The position numbers were made by a program, and so were the translations under genes. DNA of 37,914 nt from Phoronis australis. Lineage: Eukaryota > Phoronida > Phoronidae. Of the stretch, positions 21,316 to 32,900 are shown piece after piece (the first letter of the stretch is position 1; each line of letters opens with the position of its first letter). The stretch is taken from assembly GCA_002633005.1 (NCBI GenBank), contig NMRA01000152.1:626064-663977 (forward strand). The letters run 5' to 3'. Under the pieces are notes generated by a model. It was given only the letters and a program-made list of their open reading frames with translations. It ran no database searches and was not told where the DNA came from.

Positions 21316-21980
21316 TCAACCAGCTTGAAAAATCAACTATCGTTCAGTTGGGACAAAGAACAAGCTGTTTAAAATCGGCATTGATTATTTCTTTGATTCT
21401 TTATATTAGCAGTAGATGAGGCAACACATATGCAAGTTTATTTTACTTTTCTAAACTTAAGCTTATCGGCTTGCAACACAGCGAATCTGTTGTCTGAGTG
21501 ATGCACGAAAGGAAGAAATACTTGAAGATTCGCCGTGCCTTTTCCGTTTTGGCATAATTAAAACAAACGAAAACGACTACAATTCTGACTGTTTTCTGCT
21601 TCAACACACACAGGGCTACAGGGCTCTTTGCGGAACGTTTTCAAGTAAGCATATAGCCCACAGCTGCCAAACCCCTGAAAACGAATAAAAAATCTCGGTT
21701 AAAATTAAGAGTAAGGGAAACAGTAGATATGAAGACAAGTTATCTAAAGCATAAATGTTCACTTGGGATTGTTTTTGATGCCCGATAATCGGTGTTACAA
21801 GATAATGCCATGCTTTTTCGTCTTAAAATACCCGTATATGGTAACCATGATGTGGAGACAACTCTGACCATATATCCGTAAGATACACGCTAGTGTTGGG
21901 GTGTTGTTGAGCGTGAGGTGCTGTAGAATAGCTTTTAGGAGTATTGGGGGTGATTGAGGGGTCAACACCTCACATTATAT

Positions 21981-22070
21981 AGCGGGAGGCCAGAGGAATG
22001 TAGCCCCCCGATGGTCTATGGGCGGTGCACCACAAGGAGGCCGGGGGGGGGGGGGCTATAGCCTCCCGCT
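21981..22070. repeat. GC-rich inverted repeat with a poly-G run
   Basis: AGCGGGAGGC (21981-21990) is inverted at 22061-22070 (GCCTCCCGCT). Pairing continues inward through GTAGCCCCCC against a GGGGGGCTAT block. ATGGGCGG and CCGCCCAT flank further. It may be a small MITE. Confidence 0.6.
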
Positions 22071-23732
22071 TTTTTCAGCGCCGCCCATGATGTAAGGTCA
22101 ATTAGCTTTAGTTTTTATTGGATAAAATGAATTGTGTGACGTCATGAACGTGTGATAATATTTATAACCTCGGAGTGATTCGTCACTTGCCTACGGCAAT
22201 CTGATTTTCAGGGAGAACAAAGCGCAATGCGGAATTCAAAGTATATATATTGCTCCCGTGAAAATTCATTTGAATAAGAATATAATTTGTAATCGTAAGT
22301 TATGGAACTGCAATTGTTCTTTCTTGGTCAGGGAAACGGATTTGGGTAACAGTATTGTATATTAAATTTTATTTTACTTCCAAATAGAAACACCCTTGTA
22401 AAAATTAGTTCTATGTTCTTCGTTTCATCCACTTTCGTGACATTTTCACAAAACATCTTAATGGCACAATCCCACAATTTCAAAAGGTTTTAATCCCCGA
22501 TTTAAATGGTTCTTTGCCAACTTCTCTTTATAGGGACTAGTCATGAAGTGTCCGACTCGTCGACTTCCACATGCGTGTGTTATTGGGCAGTTTTTGGTAA
22601 ACTGACTCGTGAGAGAGGAGGTATCACCGCCAGGTAACTGTCAAACTCCCTGAGGACCAAAGCCATGTACAGGAGTCACTGCAGTACTCACTGGGTTTTG
22701 CCCGTTACTGGATGATTCGCACTGCCTCTCGGCTGTCGAAAGCCGCTCTAGGACTAATCGGTACATGACCACAGAAATTTTATTCGTATTTGTTTTGGGT
22801 CTTACACTTCCACCGAAGCAGACGGCGCGAAGCTCCGAAAGAAGTGACAATAACGCAAAACTGACCACTTTTTAGTCATAAACCCACTTCCATGCCAATG
22901 CTAGACTAGCAGGGCTGGCGGGGCGTCAAGCTTCAGTGAACTGGTCAATGAATTTGCATTATAATCGAGAAACTGGTGCATAAAAGCAGAGAACCGACAT
23001 TTTTATACTTGTCTTTGAATAAAGTCAACCTATAATCCTGTATCACTTGATAAAAACTCGCTCAAATCGAAAGAACAATGAGTCTCAGTCACAATTCAAC
23101 TATTTTTCGACAGACTGCGTAGGGTCAGTCATATTGGTTGCCGCTGCTGACACTTTACTCCGAAATTACTCCGATGAACCATACAAGCTGAAAACATGCT
23201 GGATGATTCAAACAGATATTGCTAGTGGCTCATTTGTCAGTTCTCACTCAAAACAAAAACTTATCTAGTCATTGGCGTGTTGAAGTTCTTCTCAAGGACA
23301 GTCGTAAAAAACAATCCTGTATAGCCTGATCTCTTTCGTTCATGGGCATCTTTAAATGTAAAGACATTTTGTGTTAATCGTTGGAATATCCAATCGCACA
23401 ACGGTAACAATTGGTCTCAACTTGTCCTTCAGCTGTTTCAGGGCTTGCGAAGAACGGACAGTACGCCTTATTTGTTAATACTTAACGACACGCCGGAGCG
23501 ACCTCTTTTGATAAACGAACAAAGTCTTGTGTTGTTGTAAACCTTTCACCCACACTGACCTCTGAAATAGGCGATAGTAGCTGTACATTGCAAATATTGT
23601 CCGAGTCTCACAGGTCAATTTATGGTGTTTCTTGTGTAGTCTACGTATCGAGTTATCTGCACAGTCGCTTTAGTACCGATAGTAGTGTAATACTTGTACG
23701 TTGCCTGTATTTGCTAGTATTTTTGGCTAACC

Positions 23733-23959
23733 ATGGCACTCGTGAAATTAGATACAGATGAAGCGAAACGTAGAGGCTTTGGGGAATATCACGTCACCGT
23801 CATACCTAACTACATGGTCACTGTCTCGGATGGTACAAGACTTGCTATGAAAGTATGGTTTCCTGGGCTACCTCAACACTTAGAAGCAACGTGTTTCGTA
23901 GATTCGGCTGGGTGTTACATTGTGTACGACAGTGGATCGGAAAAGTCGACCTCTGATAC
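23733..23959 (+). CDS. Hydrolase exon 1
   Basis: The start is ATG in ACCATGG and the donor GATAC/gtaagt (phase 2). It encodes the N-terminus MALVKLDTDEAKRRGFG and the strand MVTVSDGTRLAMKVWFPG, the opening of CocE/NonD proteins (DGTxLA). The N-terminus is charged and not a signal peptide. Confidence 0.92.
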
Positions 23960-26900
23960 GTAAGTCTGTATAGATTTCGTGGCTGGGAGTGTGTTGTGCG
24001 AGAGCTGCGAGACGTGTAAAGCCATGCACAGTCTCACAAGTGAAAGGCGAATAACGTGGGCCAAGATCTGAAGCTTGCAGAGGCTTAGCCACTAGACGAC
24101 TGTGATCAATTCCCATGAGTCATAAAAATGATAGCAACGTCCTCCTTGAGACATAAGTGCCAATATGATGAGGTCCGTACGGTCATGTCAACGGTGGCGA
24201 GGATATAGCCGGTTTGAAGTAAAATCCGACGTGACTTTGCTGCACTTTGTTAAAACTTATTAGTTGCTGAGTAGACCACCATTAACAGTTACCAATTTAT
24301 TAAATACAAAAATATAATACAAAAAGTTCAGCCTGCCGGGAAACTGCAGTGAGCATTATATCCGGGCTTTAACTTGTCATTAATACAAAATTTGCCACGC
24401 GGAGAATAAAAATTGGTAGCCAGGTCATGGTACATTGTATACATGCATAAGCTCATCATTGCTTGAAAAATATTGTGAGGTTAAATAAATGCCATGCTTC
24501 ATAAATTCCAGGAAGTTTCCTGTTGTCTTAGAGTACATTCCATACCGGAAGGCAGACTACACAGCTTCAAGGGACTACTGCAATCACACGTGGATCTCTT
24601 CCCATGGCTACGTTGTCGTTCGTCTGGACATAAGGGGTTAGTAGCGCCGATATCTTCAATTCACGTAGTGAGTACCTGCTTGAGTCAGGGAGTCATCTTC
24701 ATGCACCCACACTCGCGTGCGCACACGCGCGCACACGCCCGTACGTACACGCACGCTCGCTCGGCACACATCTACGTATCTATTAAGGTGACAACGTCAC
24801 CTTCTCGTTTTCGAATGGATTCGATGTGTTCTATGCCACACAGTGGCCCTTTTTACTGTTTTCTAGTCTTATTGGCGTTCGCTTCTCTATCGATCAAACC
24901 ATGCATTCTAAGAAAATTGTTTTTTGTGTTCGTTCTATGATTTATCGGATCGGGCTCCAGATTCTGTGGTACCACACAAACTTTTGCGTCCGCGCCTGTG
25001 TTTCCTGACTGAGTTCAGGGCCCGGGTTTTAATCTTATGTTTGGCATTTTCTACTCTACTTTTGTGCGAACTCAATATAAGTGTCTATTATTCTATGCTC
25101 CAGTACACAATGACTTACGTGGATAATTTGTTGTCCTAGTTTTCAGTTGATAAACCCAATATTAAGACTAAAAGTTCGAGTTTGAACTCGAAATTTCGAG
25201 TCGAGATTATACCCGAATTTGTAGCACTATTATAAGGGTCATCAAGTGCAAATTTGAACTAGAAACTCATATGCGTAAATTGTAATGTATTCGAGCAAAG
25301 TCTAATAACCACTTACCTTGAGTTCGCACAAAAGTTGCAGAGAAATTGTCAAAAATAATATCGAGTTCGTTTCGAGTACAGAAATTAGAGTACGGGCCCA
25401 GAGCAGTAACTTTGTTAAGTTTGGCAAGTTTATCTCTATGAAAGTGTCAACTAATGTCAAAGACTTTCAAGCGGAACCAACTACCGCTGTGCCCCCTTGT
25501 GGCAATTTTAGTTTTGTTTGTTTTCCATCGTATCTTCGGAGTTCCTACGGATTTCCATGAAAGAGGGCAAAAAAGTTTCTATTAGAGACGATAGCAATTT
25601 TCTACTTTCAGATGAGTTTGGCGTATTATATGCCAGAGTTAGGGGATATTTTCATTATTTTTTAGTTTGGTTCTTGGCGTCTGCCTCTTTAGGCCAAACC
25701 ATTTTCTGAAAACTGGCATGTGTCTGCCTATAGGGAAATATATGGCTGACGATGATTTTCAAATAGGTCCGACTGCTGTGGCGTCATCTTGTGGCATTTT
25801 TTCAATATGGCTAAATCCCAACTCTTTTGCCGTTTACCGTGATTAAAACTGAAGAAATCCGTCGAAACACCTGCTCTTCTGGAAACGTCAAACGCGAACG
25901 CAGTGTTCTATAGCGACCAAGACATCCGTTTAATTTCCCAAAAATATGCGTACTATTATTCACTAAGACAAAACTTTAGTCCAGTAAACTAGAACCAATA
26001 CTCATGAATACCAAGGACACGACTTAAACAGAACAAAGTGACGTCATCAGCTATGTATTTTGATGAACCCACATGGGTAAGTATTCTTGTGCTAAACTAA
26101 AATTCACTCAGCGAAATTTATTATAACAATTCGTAAAACAATTCAAATTGAATATACATTATTTAATCTTAAAATATTTAGCGAAATTTGCAATACTATT
26201 ATTTTGGTTAACTTTGTTTTTAAGGTGCCGGGGACTCCGAAGGTCTCTTGTTCGACGAGTACTTGCCATCGGAACAGCGTGATGCCTGTGATGTCATCAA
26301 CTGGTTATCAAATCAACCGTGGTGTAACGGAAACGTTGGTATGTGTGGAAAGAGTTGGAGTGGATTTAACGGCCTGCAGGTACACGACCAGTACGCTATG
26401 TTCATTTTTATTGAAAATGCACAAAACCTGGGAACAATATGTGTCTTCTTTGTAGTTTTAAACTCAAGTTAAAAAACGAATTTAAGGAAGAAACTCACCG
26501 TGACGTTCAAGGTCAAATATCGCCGCCTGTTGGTCACAAAAATGAAGCTCATCAAGATCATTGAACCAATATGCAACATTGATTGAGTTTTATAAGTTGC
26601 TGTTTTGCCCTCAATGGAACAGAACTTTGGGAAAACGGTGATTACGTTTTGTAATTTTCATATTTATGGACAAACAATATGTAGCTTAAGTTTGATTGAA
26701 AAACGTTTAATTTAAAACTGACACTACATCGGAAAGTTTGATATATGATACCAACATTCTCTTCAATAAAATACAACCTGGTTAAGGTCCAATTATTGGA
26801 GCCGTCGTCATCATGAGAGATGGACACGTAATTTGTACAGTGAGATTTTTCACCCGAAAGCTTAGAAATAATTTAGGACTAAATTGTAGACCCAGAAAGA

Positions 26901-29900
26901 ATTCAGTTTTCCAGGTGGAGTTGAGGATAGTGGGTAGAGTGTGGAGGTCGTCAAGGGACCTTTGAGTGCAGGGTAATAGTGTGTACTATGTATACCATCT
27001 GTCTGAAAACATACACCTTTGTCAGGCTTTGTTTGACTGCTTACAATGGACCGCTGGACTGAGTCAGACGCTTTTGCTTAGCCCATACCATGTTCATTAT
27101 CTTATTTTCTATCATACTTGGGAAATCCAAAAACATCTTTGGGTTGTCAGTGCAACTAAATGCTACGCAACGTTGACCAAAGTGACCCAGTGACCTTGAG
27201 GGAACCGACACGTGCACTACTGCTCCCAGAGCGGGAAGTTTGAGAGTGGACACCTCTCACCATTCTGTCATCTTCTTATTTTTATTTTTTACACATTCTA
27301 CAATGAAGCTTTACTTCATATTAACAAGACATTTTAGACCCCGAACAATGTTAAATGTTTAACTTCTCAACTCCTAAGGCTCTAAGAGTTTGAGAGAAGA
27401 GTGAGAACTGAAAATTTCTGATTCCTCAAACGATTCAATATGTTATTTCAAAGGTCGCCTATGAACAGCCGCCAGCCTTAAAGACTGTGATATCGCTTTA
27501 CTCTACCGATGACAGATACAGCGACGATGTTCATTACATTGGTGGATGTATACCAGGTAAAAAGCTGATTTTACAGCCTCTGTAATCTTGTCATGATTGT
27601 GCAGTCTAGCTCATTGTGACGGGAGCAAAATTCACAGAAAACGCACCTTCATCCATCGAAAAAATTACTGAACCTCTTCCTGAAACTCTCCAAAAACAGG
27701 CTTTTACCTCCCGAGGACATGTCTGTGTTTCCTTGAACGTCATTTCCAATCCTGTGAAGATCCTAGGCTTTCCCAGTCAAATTTAAATGAAGTTATTGCT
27801 TACAATTTGTTTCTAAAACCATAGCCTCTTGATATTAGTATTTTTAATTCTCGATTTTGATTCCCAAAATGCATAACACATTAATTGCTCTTTTCTTGCC
27901 TTTGCTCGAATAACAGTTTTCCATCGGTCTACCTTTCAGTGTGCTAAGATATCCATTTTCCATCAAAGTGATGTCTATTGGTGACAACTGGACACAATCA
28001 TATGTTGCTATAAAATAGTCCCCAACGCTAATTATCCCAAAGTTTCTTGATATCTCTAACTCTAACCCTTTTTAACAAGTAGAAGGTTTTACGATTTCAC
28101 AAAAACATAAAAAGAGTGACAATACATTCTACTCAAAGGGGCCCTTCCGTGAATAGAAAAAGAGTAAATTAAAATAGTATAAGTATTGGGATCAAAGGGT
28201 CCCCTCCTAGGGCTGGGGCAACTGAAATATGAACATTTCAAAAAGGAGAAATAAGCAGCAATTGAAGCCATTACCAGGAGCAATATCCGTTCCCTGTTTA
28301 TATCAAGTGATTACAATAGTCAACACAACAGAAAAAAGAGGCCACCCATTTGACCCTGTTTAATTGACTAAAAGCGAAAATCTAACTCGACCCTTAACTC
28401 TCATAAAATCGGTTTCTTAACCTTGGTTACCGTGCAAATCATTATGATGTATATGGCGGGAGTAATGGCCAGAGCTGTAGTCTTCTTGATGTTACCCTGT
28501 CAGTGCATAGACGAACATAAAGTACAGACTCCCGCCTTCTCAGTCGTTGGCTGCATAGATTTTCAATTTAATATCTAGTGTCTCCTTTGATTCTTTTTGT
28601 CAGCAATAACCTTGGAAAGCATGACGTCACTACACAGTCACTTTCCCACATTTCTGTCCGCACTGGTATTTATTAGCTGGTCCTGCTGAATATATTCAAT
28701 TTTGCTCGTGTAGCGCGATACAAAATCTGAAGAGAGCTCCCACAAACTCGTTCAATTCATTAAAATAGCGAGTATTTATACAAGCTTTATTTAAAATATT
28801 TTTAAGTCTTTTAGATTAAAGCTTGTATAAATATTCGAAGTTTTGTATTTTATAAGCTGGCCATTGTGCAATGAAAATTGTCTTCAGCGCACTTGAGTTC
28901 ATAACCAACAACACTGCCAAGTTACTGCGGACATTATTGTCAATTTTAAAGGCGAAGGCAACCTTTTTCATGTCATTTTTAGCAAAAATAGGGTTCGTTG
29001 ATTATCCCATACATATTTTTCACTTACTTACAGCTTTTCTTAATTTAATTAATTACTAGTCGTCTACTCCGGAAGTTACGTTTTGGGAGGCAAGAATTTC
29101 GCGCCAATTTCTTTTCATACAGTCTGACTGTGAGAGCAGTCGAGTCAGTCATTGTTCTACCTCGGTTGTGATAAGTTCGGTCGTCGTTTGCTTTTGTTTA
29201 CGAGTCAGTCAACATGCCACGCTGTTGCTGCCTACCGAGATGTACTCATTATCGTCTCACGTACAGTGTCCCGCGACACACTCCCAGTGTATGGTGACTT
29301 GAGCACCCAAACTGCTTTCATCCCGCCGTGCGACTCCCTCGTCACACACGTGACACCTTCTAAATAGCTCCAATACAAGTCCACAATAAACTTATCAAAC
29401 TTAGACTCACCGATCTGTTCATTGGATGACGAACTATCCTTTTCACTGGGTGTCAAACTGGGCCTGTATTCACTCCCATTACTCAACATCGCTGCAGGGC
29501 TGCTTACAGGTTCTGGGCTAGAGACAACAGTACACGGGGAATCACTACTAGTTCCTGGAATTGTACGCTATGGGGTACGTTCGGAGGCATGGGTGACAGA
29601 AGATGAAGTGCCTCCAGTCACTGTATGTAGTGGCCACAGCTTGCGAGGCTTCTCGCTTCAAAAAAAAAAAACACTTCTCGGGGGTGGCGACGGGGCACTG
29701 CCGGGAATCAACAGCGACGGTTTGGAACCCTTCTTCTGGCATTGTTTCGCAGGAACCTTCATCAATTCAGCGTACATATCTCTGTCGTAATCTGACGGCT
29801 GAAAATGCTTGCCACTGCTTTGTGCGTTGCGTGAACGGGTAGCGCTGCGTTCTTCACACGAGCTAGGTAGCCAAGTACGGCGTAGTGTGTCATCTTTCGG

Positions 29901-32900
29901 AAAGCGATGCAAGGTACGTCCCAAAGCGCGTGTGAGACGATAATGAGTACATCCTGGTACGCAGCAACAGCGTGACTCGTAAACAAAAGCAAACGACGAC
30001 CGAACTTATCACAACAGAGGTAGAACAATGTCTGACTCGACTGCTCTCACAGTCAGACTGTATGAAAAGAAATTGGCGCGAAATTCTTGCCTCCCAAAAC
30101 GTCACTTCCGGAGTAGAAGACGAGAAATTAGTTAAATTACGAAAAGCTGTAATTAAGTGAAAAATATGTCTGGGATAATCAACAGACCTTGTTTTTGCTA
30201 AAAGTGACATGAAAAAAGGTTGCCTTCGCCTTTAAGCATACTGGTTTGTTACAATTAGTGGCGACGTACCACAGCGCGGAGAAAAAAGCGGCATACAATG
30301 TTGTCTTTAGGAGTGAATGGCGGATTTTACTGGTCTGGATTCATGTTTGCTATAAGTGCCTTGCCTCCAAATCCAACGATGACTTCTGACTGGAAAGAAA
30401 AATGGCTGGAAAGACTTGAGAAGACCACCACTCCTTTGATCCACATTTGGCTGAGACATCAGTTGAAAGACAAGTACTGGCGCCATGGGAGTGTCAACGA
30501 GAATTACTCGAGGCTGAAAATACCAATATTGTGTATAGGTACGTGTCAGTGTTCCTCCTCGTAGACTTGTGTATTCCTCAAGTAAGACAAGGATAAGGTG
30601 GCTGTGAAAGGACGGCACGGCAACTATTTTCTCTGTTGCTAACTCTATCGATAGACTTACTGACTCTATCGATAGACTTACTACATTGTATCTTAATCGA
30701 CAGACTTATTAACTTTATCGATAGACTTACTAACTCTATTGATAGACTTACTATCTCTATCGATAGACTCATTGCCTTTATCGATAGACTTATTAACTTT
30801 ATCGATAGACTTACTAACTCTATTGATAGACTTACTATCTCTATCGATAGACTCATTGCCTTTATCGATAGACTTATTAACTTTATCGATACACTTACTA
30901 TCTCTTTCGATAGAGTTACTATCTCTATTGATAGAGATAGAAAGTCTGTCAATAGAGTTAGTAAGTCTATCGATAGATATAATAAGTCTATCGAGAGAGA
31001 TAATAAGCCTATCGATAGAGTTAGCAACGGAAAAAAAGTTACTGTGCCGTCCTTTTACAGCCACCGTACAAGGGGTACATTTGACTGACTTTTACGGTTC
31101 CGCAGAGCCAGATGGGTAAGACAATTTATAGGTTCTCGACGACTTCGGGATTGCAAAACAATCGCTTTACACGGAGGAACCGCCCAAGTAAAAGCAAGTA
31201 CAGCCAGTGCTTCCTCCGCTTAGACATCACGGTTACTCACAAAACAATAGTTTTCTTGCTTTGAGCTCCAAGCTATGTCTATTGTAATTCACCAGAAGAT
31301 GTTATTTGCTCTCAGGGATTTCCAGAAGATGGTGCCCTGTGTAGGCCAGCGCTGTTTAACCGTCCCAAAATTGTCACAACTTCAAAATTTTGACAATTTG
31401 GGTCGTTGTTGCTGGCCCAAATTAAGGCAAGAAAAAATTGTGACAATTTGGGTGTTAAAAGCTGACTCAAAATGTCACAATTTTAAAGCTGTGACAATTT
31501 GGAACGATGTTACAATTTAGACCTACGCAGTGCATCAATGTTAGAAAATGACTTGCGCAGTACACTGCTTGTGGAAGAACACGACGTCACCGACAAATTG
31601 TGCTGTAGGTGGGTACGCTGACGGTTACACTAACCCTGTATTCAGACTTGCTGAGCACGTGGACTCTGTAAAGGCTATCGTTGGACCTTGGGGACACAAC
31701 TGGCCAGACAAAGCTACACCTGGTAAGTATTTATCTTAATCTCTTATTTAATTCATTTATACTTTCTGTTCCAAACACAACCATCTTCTCGCATGTATTC
31801 TTGTTACAAAATGTATCAAAATTTATAAGTCCTAACGTACTCTCAACCAACTTGAGCGCAACGTCACGATTGTTCTTCTAATAGTGTCCGATTCACGCTT
31901 CCTTACAGGTCCAAACATGGCGTACTTGGATGAGTGTTTGCGATGGTGGGATTGTCACCTTAAAGGGAAAACCAACGGGGTCCCTGAATTGCCTAAATTT
32001 AGAGTTTACGTTCAGGATTCGTGCCCCCCAGACCCAGCCTTGAAAGTATGGCCCGGAAACTGGCTTGCATTTAAAAAAGGCATCAACACGGAAACACGTG
32101 TATACTTCTTAGACAACAGAAGTGAAAAGATAACGAAGGTAAAACTTTTGGTACTGATTAAATCTGATAAGAGATTACTGTATAGCAGACAAACTGTGAA
32201 CAGAACCGTGACTTGTTTTGAGGGGAATTGTTAATTTTGTATTGACGCTATCAATCCATCGCTACGCTACCACATACGCATTTACTACCGCTACCAGCAT
32301 CATCCTCGCCATACCGAGAAATATCACCATCGCCACAACCAATACCTCCACCGGCAGTACTACCAAGAACAACGAAATCGCCATTACCGTCACCATGACC
32401 ACCGACACCACCACTACTGTTAGCACCACTATAGACGCCATCATCCCATCATCATCAACAACACCACCATGACCACCTCCACCACCATCTTCATTTTTGT
32501 ATTACTTGTGAAGTGGTGTTTTTCTTTCTCTTCTAGAACAAGCCTTTCGAAGATCCATTGCGCTCGATGTCAAAACTCAATTACTTAGCAATAGCCACAG
32601 GTGTTCCTTCATGGTTTGGATGGGGTACAGTACCAGACCTGGCCATCGACCAAACTCTGGCCGAATCCACAAGTCTTGTGTGGCAAACTGATCCTCTCAT
32701 AGAGGAATTGTGTTTCATCGGATTTCCTGAAGTCGTCTGTACTTTTTCAGTCACCAACGGCTGCCAAGGACAGCTCGCAGTCAGGCTATGCGACTTCGAT
32801 CCATCGACAAGCAAGTCGACATTAATTANACAACGAAATCGCCATTACCGTCACCACCACCACCGACACCACCACTACTGTTACCACCGGTATAGACGCC

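Larger units (their letters stand above)
21139..23732. other. 2.6-kb region between the divergent Kazal and hydrolase genes
   Basis: It must contain both promoters, but I cannot identify a convincing TATA or initiator. It holds MITE copy 2, a GC-rich inverted repeat with poly-G (21981-22070), and little else. A minus-strand frame at 22868-22641 begins like a signal peptide but has no phase-compatible partner exon. Confidence 0.55.
28946..30235. mobile_element. Non-autonomous P-type (THAP) DNA transposon
   Basis: The termini begin TTAAAGGCGAAGGCAACC on both sides. The inverted repeats extend about 300 bases (28946-29261 and 29930-30235) with few differences, one of them a 12-base deletion in the right arm that removes an ATG present on the left. 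The interior encodes, on the minus strand, a THAP-like zinc finger and a serine-rich linker but no catalytic region. THAP domains and long inverted ends are typical of P-superfamily elements. It is 1.29 kb and ends 75 bases before hydrolase exon 5. Confidence 0.8.

Noticed and set aside
21540-21675. Minus-strand Cys-containing segment after a good acceptor (GFGSCGLYAYLKTF)
   Set aside because: No upstream or downstream exon fits and no domain is recognised.
22641-22868. Minus-strand frame beginning MVSFALLSLLSELRAVCF, like a signal peptide
   Set aside because: Its possible donors do not give the phase needed by the Kazal exons, and part of the region resembles 10620-10720, suggesting a repeat.
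30597-31065. A CRISPR-like array
   Set aside because: The units are contiguous with no unique spacers, and the sequence is from an animal genome.
30587-31073. ACAAGG on both sides of the foldback element as a target duplication
   Set aside because: The two copies are not directly adjacent to the element ends (4 and 2 bases away), so the match may be chance.
30578-31119. Four overlapping open frames of 103-150 codons on both strands
   Set aside because: They are translations of the 21-bp satellite in the foldback element; the period is a multiple of three and the unit lacks stops.
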